Notes: generated from the sequence alone by a model not told the origin. A stretch of 64,000 nt of DNA from Klebsiella huaxiensis (GCF_003261575.2 NZ_CP036175.1:5456001-5520000); one strand, 5' to 3'. Positions 25,886 to 35,561 are shown, numbered from the stretch's first letter. Program-made: numbers and translations.

Positions 25886-27895
25886 ATGTCTGCTTTATAT
25901 TATGGTGTTGCTTATTACGATGAATATATGCCTGAAGATCGGCTGGCGAAAGATATCGCTTTAATGCAAGAAACGGGAATTAACGTGGTACGCATTGCCG
26001 AGTCCACATGGAGCACCCTTGAGCCGCAGGAAGGTGAGTATAACTTCTACCATATCGATCGGGTACTGGACGCAATGCATACAGCTGGAATTGCGGTGAT
26101 TATCGGCACGCCAACCTACGCCGTCCCGGCCTGGCTGGTAGCCAAACACCCGGACATTCTGGTCACCACTGTGGACGGGCAGCAGAAATATGGCCCACGA
26201 CAGATCATGGATATCGTTAACCCGACCTTTCGCCGCTATGCCGAAAAGATTATCCGTACTCTGATGGCGCATGTACAGCACCATCCGGCGATTATTGGCT
26301 GGCAGTTGGATAACGAAACCAAGCATTACGATAATATTGGTCGCTATATGCAGGAGGGCTTTGTGCACAGCCTGCAAGAGCAATATTCCGATCTGGCGCA
26401 GTTGAATAAAGACTTTGGTCTGGATTACTGGAGCAACCGCATCGATAGCTGGCAGGATTTTCCGCCGGTCGAAAATACGATTAACGCCAGCCTCGCCTGC
26501 GCATTCTCCCGCTACCAGCGCCAGCAGGTGACGGAATATCTGGCCTGGCAGGCGGAGATCGTGCGCGAATATGCGCTGCCGCATCAATTCGTCACCCACA
26601 ATTTCGATTTCGAATGGCGCGGTTACTCCTACGGCGTACAGCCGCGAGTCGATCACTTCGCGGCTGCACAGGCGCTGGATGTTGCCGGTGTCGACATCTA
26701 TCACCCGAGCCAAAAGCACCTGACCGGGCGGGAAATCGCCTTCGGCGGCGCCATCACCCGTTCGCTAAAGCAGGGCCAGAACTACTTCGTTCTGGAAACA
26801 CAGGCGCAGGGCTTCGCCCAGTGGACGCCTTTTCCCGGCCAGTTACGTCTGCAAGCCTTTAGCCACGTGGCATCCGGTGCGGCGATGGTCTCCTACTGGC
26901 ACTGGCATTCGATTCATAACTCATTCGAAACCTACTGGAAGGGACTGCTAAGCCATGACTTCTCGCGCAACGCGACCTGGCAGGAAGCCACCACCATCGG
27001 CGCTGATTTTGCCCGACTGTCACCGCAGCTTGCGGAGCTAAAGGCGGAAAATGACGTCGCGCTGCTGGTGAGCAATGAAGCGATGGATGCGCTTAACCAG
27101 TTCCGCCCCGGCGACGCACAGGGCAATATTTACAACGATATTTTCCGCCGTTTCCATGATGCGCTGTACGACCACAATATCAGCGTCGATATCATCCACG
27201 ACATCAACGAAGACACCTCGCGCTATCGCACGCTGGTTATCCCCGGGTTATACGCCGCCGACGATGGCCTGCTGGAGCGAATCAACCGCTATATTGAGCA
27301 GGGCGGCAGAGCGCTTATCGGCTTTAAATCAGGCTTTAGCGATGAAAACGTGAAGGTGCGCAGCAGCACGCAGCCGGGGATTTTGCACCGGGCCTGCGGT
27401 GTGAGCTACAGTCAGTTCACCCTGCCGGAGGAGACCACAGTAGCCTCATGCAGTGCAGCCATTGATTGCAGCAAGGATAACCAGGCTGAGCTATGGATGG
27501 AGCTGCTGATGCCGGATTCCGGTACCCGCACGTTATTACGTTATCAGCATCCGGCATGGGGCGAATATGCTGCCGCCACCGAGGCGGATTACGGTCAGGG
27601 GCGGGCGATTTACGTGGGCTTCCTGCCACAGAAGACATTGATTAGCCAGCTGTTTGATGCCCTGACCTCTGATCTGGATCTGCACTCGCGCACCTCAGCA
27701 TATCGCTATCCGCTGGTTACCAAAAAGATGCGCAACCGCGATGGTCGCGGCATTCACTTCCTGTTCAACTACTCCGGTGAACCTTTGGATTTTATTAGCG
27801 AAACATCAGGCAAAGCGCTGTTGAGCGGGGATGAAGTCAGCCGCGGTCAGCCGTTGCGTCTCAAGGCATGGGAATTTAGTATCATCGAAAGCTAA
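25886..27895 (+). CDS. GH42 family beta-galactosidase / arabinopyranosidase-like glycosidase
   Basis: Cytoplasmic glycoside hydrolase of 669 aa, normal for GH42. The TIM barrel starts at YYGVAYYDEYMPEDRLAKD; the predicted acid/base is Glu144 in WQLDNET and the nucleophile is Glu304 in VLETQAQG. The trimerisation domain (from about 400) and a C-terminal beta domain complete the architecture. The SD AAGGAGGT is near perfect. There is no signal peptide, so the substrate is imported, presumably by the adjacent permease. GH42 enzymes cleave beta-D-galactosides; some cleave alpha-L-arabinopyranosides, which have the same ring geometry. The arabinose-type regulator next door makes the second option worth testing. 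Confidence 0.9.
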   Translation: MSALYYGVAYYDEYMPEDRLAKDIALMQETGINVVRIAESTWSTLEPQEGEYNFYHIDRVLDAMHTAGIAVIIGTPTYAVPAWLVAKHPDILVTTVDGQQKYGPRQIMDIVNPTFRRYAEKIIRTLMAHVQHHPAIIGWQLDNETKHYDNIGRYMQEGFVHSLQEQYSDLAQLNKDFGLDYWSNRIDSWQDFPPVENTINASLACAFSRYQRQQVTEYLAWQAEIVREYALPHQFVTHNFDFEWRGYSYGVQPRVDHFAAAQALDVAGVDIYHPSQKHLTGREIAFGGAITRSLKQGQNYFVLETQAQGFAQWTPFPGQLRLQAFSHVASGAAMVSYWHWHSIHNSFETYWKGLLSHDFSRNATWQEATTIGADFARLSPQLAELKAENDVALLVSNEAMDALNQFRPGDAQGNIYNDIFRRFHDALYDHNISVDIIHDINEDTSRYRTLVIPGLYAADDGLLERINRYIEQGGRALIGFKSGFSDENVKVRSSTQPGILHRACGVSYSQFTLPEETTVASCSAAIDCSKDNQAELWMELLMPDSGTRTLLRYQHPAWGEYAAATEADYGQGRAIYVGFLPQKTLISQLFDALTSDLDLHSRTSAYRYPLVTKKMRNRDGRGIHFLFNYSGEPLDFISETSGKALLSGDEVSRGQPLRLKAWEFSIIES

Positions 27896-27925
27896 TTAAG
27901 CAGCAGCGCTGAGGTGGGAGAAACG

Positions 27926-28798
27926 ATGGAGCTGGATATCAACGAGTTACTCAATTTCTCACCCTTGATGAAGACCTTTACCTTCAACGCCTGGGTCGTC
28001 GCGGGCTTTACGCCGATTACCCGTGGGTCAAAGCTGGATTACTACATTAACCGCCCGCAGGGGATGAAAGGTTACATCATCAATCTGACGCTGCGCGGCC
28101 AGGCGCGCGCTAAAGCGGGCGATGGTTCCCTTCTGTTCCGTGAAAACGATCTTTTGCTGTTCCCGCCCGGCGTGGCTCACCATTATGGGCGGGACGAACA
28201 CAGCGAGTACTGGGATCATTTATGGATTTACTTTATCCCCCGGCCCTATTGGATAGACTGGCTGAAATGGGATCGATCTACCCACGGTATTGGCAAGACA
28301 ACGGTTAACGATCCTGAGCAGTTGCAAAATCTGCGCGATCTTTTCTATGAGGTTATCCGTCATCACTCGGCGTCTGCCCCACTCTCGGAAGCGCTGGCGA
28401 TGAACGCGCTGGAGCGCCTGATCCTCAGCTGTTTTCAACTACAGCCGCTCAGCAATCGTCATGCACACGATCCGCGCATTAACGCCGTATGCGACTACCT
28501 CAACGAGCATATCGCGCAGGAGGTTAAGATTGAGACTCTGGCGGCGATGGTTTTTATCTCCCCGTCGCGGCTGGCGCATCTGTTCAAAAATGAGCTGGGG
28601 CAAACGGTATATGCCTGGCGCGAGACCCAGCGTATCAACCGCGCTAAGTGGCTGATCCAGAGTACTTCGCTGCCGCTTAATAAAATCGCGCTGTCAGTAG
28701 GTTACGGGGACCCGGTTTATTTCACGCGGATTTTTCGCAAGCATAACGGCATTCCGCCGGGCGAATACCGTAAACGCTATGCGGAAATGAAAGAGTAG
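27926..28798 (+). CDS. AraC paralogue, probable arabinose-type sugar sensor
   Basis: 290-aa regulator unusually close to E. coli AraC. From memory of AraC, the whole ligand pocket is conserved with a constant +5 offset: Pro13, Thr29, Arg43, Tyr87, His98 and Trp100 match AraC P8, T24, R38, Y82, H93 and W95. Blocks such as RPQGMKGYIINLTLRGQ and DLLLFPPGVAHHYGR match almost residue for residue. The DNA-binding half has the two HTH motifs (ISPSRLAHLFKNELG; VGYGDPVYFTRIFRKHNG). I choose ATG 27926 after GGTGGGAG; GTG 27914 would lie in that ribosome site. Thirty bp downstream of the GH42 gene. Likely activates the operon on binding an L-arabinose-like pyranose. Confidence 0.88.
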   Translation: MELDINELLNFSPLMKTFTFNAWVVAGFTPITRGSKLDYYINRPQGMKGYIINLTLRGQARAKAGDGSLLFRENDLLLFPPGVAHHYGRDEHSEYWDHLWIYFIPRPYWIDWLKWDRSTHGIGKTTVNDPEQLQNLRDLFYEVIRHHSASAPLSEALAMNALERLILSCFQLQPLSNRHAHDPRINAVCDYLNEHIAQEVKIETLAAMVFISPSRLAHLFKNELGQTVYAWRETQRINRAKWLIQSTSLPLNKIALSVGYGDPVYFTRIFRKHNGIPPGEYRKRYAEMKE

Positions 28799-28886
28799 AG
28801 ACAGCAACGGAAGTCATGCCACTCTCTTAATCTATCGACATGATAAATTTGAACTAATTATCCATCATGAAGATGATCGGGAAAAT

Positions 28887-30008
28887 CTACATATAATCCA
28901 CAACAAACGTCACCCGTCCATTGGCAATCCCCGGCATCACTGATGTCTGGGTCTGTATATAACGGGCTGCCAGCGGTATTCTGATGGTCGTGCTACCGTC
29001 ATTAGGCGCCGTAAATGACTGCGGGTTATTAAAATTAAACACAGAGGGAGATCCACTCGCTTCTCCCCAGCCAACTTCAATACCGAATCCAACAGCAGCA
29101 GTATCGCCACTCGGCGCATTAATATTCAAAATACCATTTGCTGCATCCAGCACTTCAGTACTGGTGGGTTGTAGGTAAACGTTAAACGTGTTGAAGTTGG
29201 GTGTTCCTGTGGGGAAAGACCCTGACCCTTTAATCTGTACCGTGGTGTTTGCGCTACCATATGTTCCATGAAAACGAGAACAGTTAGTCAAGATGATCGA
29301 CGCATCCTTCCACGCGCTGGTTGACCCTACCCCGCTGAAGTCCACTAGATTATGAGTTCCCATATTAACCGTCACATCGGAGGCGCTACAGGTCCCCTTA
29401 ACAATATTGATTGAGCCAGAAAATTTCACTGTTCCGATAGTAATAGGTAATCCTGTAAAACCTGATGTTGCGGGTATATAAGACTCAACGGTGGGAAGTA
29501 TTGCCCCATTGACTGCACCAGCCGCGACCGGCCCGATTTTAATTAACCATAGCTGATAACCATGGCCAACATTACTTCCCTGACTATCGACCCATTTATA
29601 GGTCGTTTCCTGCCTGGGGAAAATAGCACCGCTAATAGAGCCATAGCTGGTTAACCCAGTGACTACAGCACCAATCCCAGCAATATTGGTTTGATAAACT
29701 TTACCTCCCAGGGCGCCACTTGACCAGGTTGAAAGCGGCATTGGCTTTGAGCCATAGTCAACCCAGTTAGCTAATGTATATGTTGGTGAATCACAACGCA
29801 AAGCGGTATAACCATTAGTACGATACTGGGCATTATATAAAACGGTACCATCCGGAATGTCATCGCCGACAGTGATAGTTCCTCCTAATGTAACGGTATC
29901 GGCAAAGGCATTATCTGTTCCCGTACAATTTATATCTGCAAAACTGCTTCCAGAATATACCAACCCCAAAAGAACAAACAATAAATTTGCTTTTTTTATC
30001 TTACTCAT
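28887..30008 (-). CDS. Fimbrial tip adhesin (FimH-type, two-domain)
   Basis: 373 aa with a signal peptide (residues 1-24, SSFA|D). The N-terminal ~170 residues would form the lectin-like adhesin domain. From about 200 a pilin domain begins (TVKFSGSINIVKGTCSASDVTVNMG) and ends with the alternating C-terminal strand GRVTFVVDYM used for chaperone and subunit donor-strand exchange. It follows the usher by 2 bp and is the last gene of the truncated operon. Receptor specificity cannot be read. Strongly AT-rich and convergent with the AraC paralogue gene. Confidence 0.85.
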   Translation of the reverse strand: MSKIKKANLLFVLLGLVYSGSSFADINCTGTDNAFADTVTLGGTITVGDDIPDGTVLYNAQYRTNGYTALRCDSPTYTLANWVDYGSKPMPLSTWSSGALGGKVYQTNIAGIGAVVTGLTSYGSISGAIFPRQETTYKWVDSQGSNVGHGYQLWLIKIGPVAAGAVNGAILPTVESYIPATSGFTGLPITIGTVKFSGSINIVKGTCSASDVTVNMGTHNLVDFSGVGSTSAWKDASIILTNCSRFHGTYGSANTTVQIKGSGSFPTGTPNFNTFNVYLQPTSTEVLDAANGILNINAPSGDTAAVGFGIEVGWGEASGSPSVFNFNNPQSFTAPNDGSTTIRIPLAARYIQTQTSVMPGIANGRVTFVVDYM

Positions 30009-30010
30009 AA

Positions 30011-32566
30011 TTAATTTCCTTTCGCGCAGACGGAATTAATGCGCACAATACTATTCCCTGAACCGTCCTTAGGCAAAGGCGTCAACAGATAACTCACCTG
30101 ACAGCGTTGTGCAGCATTACCTCCCCATTTTACGGTAAGAGTATCCCTTGATTTTTCAACACGAGCATAAATTTGTCCCATCTGGCCCACACTACCAATG
30201 CTGTTACCTTCGCTATCAAAGACTTCTGCGCCAAAGGGAACTTCATCACCATTATTTCGCATTGCTGTAATTAACAACGGCGTTCCATTACGGGTTTTAA
30301 ATACAATTCGACTCACCGCTCCGGCATAAGGTGCAACCTTCGAACTGGTATTTTCTAATTCTACATCCTGAGAAATACCTTTCGGATCAATAATAATTTC
30401 ATTCATTTCATAAGGGTTAAGATAAGGAACCGCCGCATGTCCCCAAGGATCGATACGAATCCCGGAATAGCCACCGACTTTCGCTCCACTAGCCCCTTTC
30501 GCCTCAACAACGGCAAAGGTATTTCCAGTATAAGGCGTCATGACGACCCCGTCCTGCCAGCCAATAATGGTGCCGCTCAGTCCCACAGACGTTGATTGAT
30601 AATGTTCACCCGCACCATAGCTGGCAGTCATATGTGTAAACGGTGAACGATATCCCCCATTTAGTGCCACACTGCTACCGGTTCCCTGATTATAGTTCAT
30701 GCTGGTAACACCATAATTATACTGGTTATCTCTCCCCAAGGTTCCGGATACACCAACCTGTTCCCCAGTTCGACCATTAGTACTATGGCTCAGGCTAGTC
30801 GTTAGCGTCGGTACATGGCTTGCGCTCATTGATCCCAGTGGCATCGTCATATTAAACAGCCAGTTGGTTTCCATACTGCCATTACCGTTCCTGACTCGCG
30901 CCGCGCTCAGGCTATAGCTAATAGTGCGCCAGCTATTGTTATATCCCATCTGGTATTGCAGATCCGATTGACCGTCATTCCAGTAACTTTGCGTATACCC
31001 CGTGAGATAAATCTGCCCCCAGCCTGATTTCAATCCTTGATTCACCGTAATATTGAAACGATTTTTTGGACGCCAGATATTATCGGCAACTCCATCGTGA
31101 ATTATTTCGTCTCGCACTCGCATCGCAGTACTATAATCGTAATAACCTGCCGTAGAATAACGATAAGCAGCAATGGTCAGATTACTATTGGTTTGCGGTA
31201 AAAATTTACTGTAGCTAATACGATAGCTTTGCCCACTACTGGCAGCTTTATCATCAGTATGTAAATGAACTCTAGCTTGGGTGGCATCAGCCGCAAACGC
31301 ACCGATAGGAGTACTGACCGCCGCCCCTAAAAGAATGCCATAATAATCACTACCGCTACCCTGTATGCCACCGTATCCGGTCAGATTATTGGTTAATCCG
31401 CGTTGGTAAGTCGCCATATACAGGCCAGGATCGGTGGATACTGAAGGATCGTTGAGTTTACCGACAACGACGTCATAGCGGTGCGCGCCAGGGCGTAACA
31501 GCTGCGCAACAGTGGCATAAGGCACTTTGAAAGACTGAGTTGAACCGTCTGCTTCAGTTATCGTCACATCTAAATCACCGCCATAACCGGTAGGATAAAG
31601 ATCGTTAATCACAAACGCGCCGGGTGAGACGGTGGTCTCATAGATAACCCGGCTGTTCTGATATACCGTTACCCGTGCGTTAGTTCGCGCAATACCGCGA
31701 ATATCCGGAGCATAGCCTTGCTGAGATTGCGGCAGCATTCGATCATCGCTCACCAGTTCAATCCCTTTAAACGGTAAAGTGTCAAAAACCTGACCGCTGG
31801 TAGATGTTTCGCCCAGTAAGAAACGTCCTTTTATTTGTGTGACATCCCGCTGAACAAAATTATTGATGGACTGGTAGTCTCTACCGCTATTTTCATCCCA
31901 GTTATAGCTTCCATCATGGCGAAAATACCAAGCACCAATATTTAACCCGGCATTAATCCCCGAATATACTGAGTTAGTCGTTTCACCGTTAGAGTGGCTC
32001 GAATATGTGCTTGCGTTATAACCAAACAGAAGGGCTGGAATACCGGCATCCCATAGTTCTGGGCTTACATAGCCTCTGGCCATATTGTTCATCATGGCTT
32101 GAGGAATACTGATATCCAGACGCTGAACGCCGGAGTCATAAACAGATTCAGCCTGGGGTATCAGTTTTGCTAAAGGGTAGCAATTTATTCCCTGGCGTAA
32201 TGCATCAATAAATGTAGCTGGAAGTTGACTATAATTAAAATTTATCTTTTTGATTAAGTCTGTAGATAAACAGGGCACCACCTGCTTATTTTCCTGCTCG
32301 ACAAACAAAACATCTTCGTGCGCAACCGCGTTGCCATTTACAAAGACTTCAGTCAAGTGCTTACCAGGGAGAGCGGAAGCGCCGAACGCAAAACGTTCTA
32401 AATCAATAGAACCAACTTCAGATGTATTTAAAAAATCCGAATCAAAAGTTATCTTCTGTTGTGCACTGGAACTAGCATTATCATTAGCCCGCGCAACCTG
32501 CATCACTGCAGTCATGACTGCCATTGCCAGCAGAGAAAATTGAAAAATATGGTGCATGGCAAACAT
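30011..32566 (-). CDS. Fimbrial outer membrane usher (FimD/PapC family)
   Basis: 851-aa usher with a signal peptide (through about residue 27), an N-terminal chaperone-binding domain (ITFDSDFLNTSEVGSIDLERFAFG), a 24-strand barrel with an internal plug, and C-terminal domains. Recognisable family motifs include PGAFVINDLYPTGYGGDLDVTITEADG and PYLNPYEMNEIIIDPKG. Two in-frame ATGs (32566 and 32557) could start it. It would secrete and assemble pilins in the outer membrane, but in this strain the gene upstream is truncated by IS1 and no major pilin gene is present. Confidence 0.93.
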   Translation of the reverse strand: MFAMHHIFQFSLLAMAVMTAVMQVARANDNASSSAQQKITFDSDFLNTSEVGSIDLERFAFGASALPGKHLTEVFVNGNAVAHEDVLFVEQENKQVVPCLSTDLIKKINFNYSQLPATFIDALRQGINCYPLAKLIPQAESVYDSGVQRLDISIPQAMMNNMARGYVSPELWDAGIPALLFGYNASTYSSHSNGETTNSVYSGINAGLNIGAWYFRHDGSYNWDENSGRDYQSINNFVQRDVTQIKGRFLLGETSTSGQVFDTLPFKGIELVSDDRMLPQSQQGYAPDIRGIARTNARVTVYQNSRVIYETTVSPGAFVINDLYPTGYGGDLDVTITEADGSTQSFKVPYATVAQLLRPGAHRYDVVVGKLNDPSVSTDPGLYMATYQRGLTNNLTGYGGIQGSGSDYYGILLGAAVSTPIGAFAADATQARVHLHTDDKAASSGQSYRISYSKFLPQTNSNLTIAAYRYSTAGYYDYSTAMRVRDEIIHDGVADNIWRPKNRFNITVNQGLKSGWGQIYLTGYTQSYWNDGQSDLQYQMGYNNSWRTISYSLSAARVRNGNGSMETNWLFNMTMPLGSMSASHVPTLTTSLSHSTNGRTGEQVGVSGTLGRDNQYNYGVTSMNYNQGTGSSVALNGGYRSPFTHMTASYGAGEHYQSTSVGLSGTIIGWQDGVVMTPYTGNTFAVVEAKGASGAKVGGYSGIRIDPWGHAAVPYLNPYEMNEIIIDPKGISQDVELENTSSKVAPYAGAVSRIVFKTRNGTPLLITAMRNNGDEVPFGAEVFDSEGNSIGSVGQMGQIYARVEKSRDTLTVKWGGNAAQRCQVSYLLTPLPKDGSGNSIVRINSVCAKGN

Positions 32567-32594
32567 CCTGTTTATTTAGTTTTATTAGATAAAC

Positions 32595-33252
32595 TCACAG
32601 AACCGACTTTACTGTTTTAACGGCTCCCCAGTCATTAATATATTCATATGACAGACTTGCACCATGGACAAGGGATGCATCACCTTTTAGCTTAAAGCTC
32701 AATTTCCCCATTGGGGAAATCATATTGCCGGCAACAGTAGATTTTTTACTTCCCTGATCCACATTTATGGAGACTAATGAAACATAATAAGGAGAAGCAT
32801 TGTTAGCCTGCAGTTCATTACCGACAATCGACCATGTTATTTTTTCAGCAGCCTCAGCGGCTTTGACTTTATCGGCAATAGCAGCGGGACGATAAAATAG
32901 CTTAATTCGGGTACGAAAAGCCATCTGTAGACGGTTAGGAACATTTTGTTTAGCCGGAGGAATTTCCAGCACATTTAACCAGTAAACGGATTCACGATCC
33001 TCTGGTAAGCGGGGTGAACCGGTATAACTCAGACGCAAAGTTTGGCTTTTATCAGGCTCAATTCGATTAACTGGAGGGGTTAAAATAAAAGGTACGGCAA
33101 TTTTTTCCGGCTTCGCACTAATATCGCCGTTATCGACCCAACTCTGCACCAACACCGGTTGTTTACCGTTATTAGAGAGCTTAACTGTCACTTCCTTTTC
33201 ACTTCCAGGATAAATAACTCGGGTACCGTTAATAATGATACTTGCATTGCTG
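32595..33252 (-). pseudogene. Fimbrial periplasmic chaperone, 5'-truncated by IS1
   Basis: The mature part of a PapD/FimC-type chaperone is intact: ASIIINGTRVIYPG (G1 strand start), the conserved Arg/Lys anchor region, YWLNVLEIPP and the C-terminal domain to the stop. The coding sequence runs into the end of IS1 exactly where the signal peptide should be. The only start now available is a TTG at 33266 inside IS1, which would give a protein with MAASPS in place of a signal sequence. Even if made, it would not reach the periplasm. So the operon's chaperone is very probably inactive. Confidence 0.88.
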
Positions 33253-33307
33253 GGTGATGCTGCCAACTTACTGATTTAGTGTATGATGGTGTTTTTGAGG
33301 TGCTCCA

Positions 33308-33583
33308 GTGGCTTCTGTTTCTATCAGCTGTCCCTCCTGTTCAGCTACTGACGGGGTGGTGCGTAACGGCAGAAGCACCGCCGGACATCAGCGCTATCTC
33401 TGCTCTCACTGCCGTAAAACATGGCAACTGCAGTTCACTTACACCGCTTCTCAACCCGGTACGCACCAGAAAATCATTGATATGGCCATGAATGGCGTTG
33501 GATGCCGGGCAACTGCCCGCATTATGGGCGTTGGCCTCAACACGATTTTACGTCACTTAAAAAACTCAGGCCGCAGTCGGTAA
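33308..33583 (+). CDS. insA: IS1 protein InsA
   Basis: 91-aa IS1 DNA-binding protein with a zinc-finger-like cysteine arrangement (CPSC..C near the start and CSHC) and an HTH. It binds the IS1 ends and represses transposition. The slippery A6C at 33559-33565 near its end allows -1 frameshifting to make the InsAB' transposase. The reading frame is intact. Confidence 0.95.
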   Translation: MASVSISCPSCSATDGVVRNGRSTAGHQRYLCSHCRKTWQLQFTYTASQPGTHQKIIDMAMNGVGCRATARIMGVGLNTILRHLKNSGRSR

Positions 33584-34005
33584 CCTCGCGCATACAGCCG
33601 GGCAGTGACGTCATCGTCTGCGCGGAAATGGACGAACAGTGGGGCTATGTCGGGGCTAAATCGCGCCAGCGCTGGCTGTTTTACGCGTATGACAGGCTCC
33701 GGAAGACGGTTGTTGCGCACGTATTCGGTGAACGCACTATGGCGACGCTGGGGCGTCTTATGAGCCTGCTGTCACCCTTTGACGTGGTGATATGGATGAC
33801 GGATGGCTGGCCGCTGTATGAATCCCGCCTGAAGGGAAAGCTGCACGTAATCAGCAAGCGATATACGCAGCGAATTGAGCGGCATAACCTGAATCTGAGG
33901 CAGCACCTGGCACGGCTGGGACGGAAGTCGCTGTCGTTCTCAAAATCGGTGGAGCTGCATGACAAAGTCATCGGGCATTATCTGAACATAAAACACTATC
34001 AATAA
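33502..34005 (+). CDS. insB: IS1 InsB (transposase part of InsAB')
   Basis: 167-aa frame that supplies the catalytic DDE-type domain when fused to InsA by -1 frameshifting at the A6C run. Typical IS1 residues are present (EMDEQWGYVGAKSRQRW, WMTDGWPLYES, RHNLNLRQHLARL). No disabling mutation is visible, so this copy is probably still active. Confidence 0.95.
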   Translation: MPGNCPHYGRWPQHDFTSLKKLRPQSVTSRIQPGSDVIVCAEMDEQWGYVGAKSRQRWLFYAYDRLRKTVVAHVFGERTMATLGRLMSLLSPFDVVIWMTDGWPLYESRLKGKLHVISKRYTQRIERHNLNLRQHLARLGRKSLSFSKSVELHDKVIGHYLNIKHYQ

Positions 34006-34015
34006 GTTGGAGTCA

Positions 34016-34390
34016 TTACCCCTGATTCGCCGTAAAAGAACGATACCCCCCGGGTATTGAGAAGCGGAACAGACCAGAGACTATATTATCCATTCTTTCT
34101 CTTTTAGAGAGATATCCGAACTCCCATGACTTATGAAAAGTGCTATGAGTAAGATCAAATATTGGAATAATCATGCCTTTGCAGTCTCTGAGTTTCCATG
34201 CAACATTTCTAAATAACCAACAGCAATCTACATCAATCAAGATAACCGATCCTTCAGCACTCTCCGAAAGTTCGCCACGAATAACATCCGCGGGATTAAA
34301 ATGCGACACTGTCTTTTTTAAACTTTTTAATGCCTCAGCTAATCCATAAGAGAAATAGCTGTCATCAGAAATAATATAATAATTAACCAT
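34016..34390 (-). pseudogene. LuxR-type regulator remnant, 3'-truncated by IS1
   Basis: 124 codons of a protein starting MVNYYIISDDSYFSYGLAEALK with a receiver-like first domain. It resembles the small LuxR-type regulators found beside enterobacterial fimbrial operons. The C-terminal HTH, expected in the next ~70-80 residues, is missing; the stop codon TAA (34018-34016) is supplied by the IS1 end. It is on the same strand as the fimbrial genes and was probably their upstream regulator before the deletion. The family assignment is moderate, the truncation clear. Confidence 0.65.
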
Positions 34391-35560
34391 AAAGCCTCCT
34401 GTTCCTTCAGGTCAGCAATTTCAATTTCATAGTCTCTCAATAATGTTTCCGGCTCCGTCTACATCACAGACAAGAAATGTCTCAACTGGAGTTCATTTTG
34501 ACAAAATAAAGAAATATGAAAAAGCTTTTTCGCCACAAATGAACAAATAAAAAATTAAATCCACGTTAGCGCATTAATGTTAAAATTTAACACTTCCAGC
34601 TGAAGGTTGATTTGAAATAAAAAACCACAAACAACAAATACATCAGATTTAAAATCCAAATATTCACAACATTACGACCCATTAAACTAAATTATTAAGA
34701 TAAATTTCAGTCGAAGCCTTAATTACTGATTTACAACCCACAAAAAAAACAATCATTAAACAATAAAAAAACAAATGTTAAATCACAATAATATTCCTAT
34801 ATGAATATATAAATCTTCAGATGAAATGAGCAGCAGCATTAGTTACAAATATATTAACATATAAAAATATTCCTAATTTTAAAGTAAAATGCCTTTGGAA
34901 ACTTCTGCAATACTTTCCCTTATGTGAGTCGAACGAATGAGAAAAGCTTTAAGAATTTCCAGTTCAATCTCGGGAGCGTATGCAACCTCAGGATGCAATA
35001 TCAGCTAATGCAAGTACCATTTACAATGAGTTCATCTTGATGATTGAATGGCATTTCATAAATGCTCCAGCAATAATCGCTTGCTCGGAGACTGATAAGC
35101 AGAGGGTCACCTGGCACCGGAATCCCAGAAACTACATATCAAAGTTCATTAACAGTTCAAGAAAATCATCCCGTCAATTTTAGGTAATGATCATTTATTC
35201 GTAACGACTGGCTCGTGAGTTAATATAACTATGTTACCTCCAAGTCTACCAATGGCCGATTTTGCTACTCAATTTTCATCCTCGATACCTTAACGAAATA
35301 GATACAATAAAAATTATGATATTGTGCTAATTCATTACCGATGCATAACTCAAAATCATGTACATGGTTCATTTAAAATAAAAACACGAGAATTTACTTT
35401 TAAAAAATAGCCAGGTAATTTCCATTATCTCTTTGTCAATACGATAGATATCTGATATTTATCATTGTCGAACGGGCGGGGTTTCATTTACATCACTGGT
35501 TAGATACATCTGTAAGGGGGTTATACGGAAAGTGCATAAATGCAGGTGCCAGAAACATCA
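34391..35560. other. AT-rich stretch without a convincing gene
   Basis: About 1.2 kb, very AT-rich, between the regulator remnant and ytfK. The only ORF of note (34980-35183, +, 67 codons, preceded by cgggag) has no recognisable motif and odd composition; I do not call it a gene. The region is probably the control region and decayed flank of the fimbrial island. Confidence 0.6.
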
Positions 35561-35561
35561 A

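Larger units (their letters stand above)
33253..34020 (+). mobile_element. IS1: IS1 (complete, 768 bp)
   Basis: Both terminal inverted repeats are present: ggtgatgctgccaacttact at the left and aataagttggagtcattacc at the right. The length is 768 bp, exactly that of IS1. The flanking 9-mers are gcattgctg (33244-33252) and cctgattcg (34021-34029); they do not match, so there is no target-site duplication. Left of it is a beheaded chaperone gene and right of it a regulator cut off at its 3' end. Confidence 0.97.

Noticed and set aside
33244..34029. Normal IS1 insertion with 9-bp target duplication
   Set aside because: The flanking 9-mers (gcattgctg and cctgattcg) do not match, and 8-mers do not either.
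34980..35183. 67-codon ORF in the AT-rich flank
   Set aside because: No motif, unusual composition, poorly spaced ribosome site; kept as unexplained sequence.
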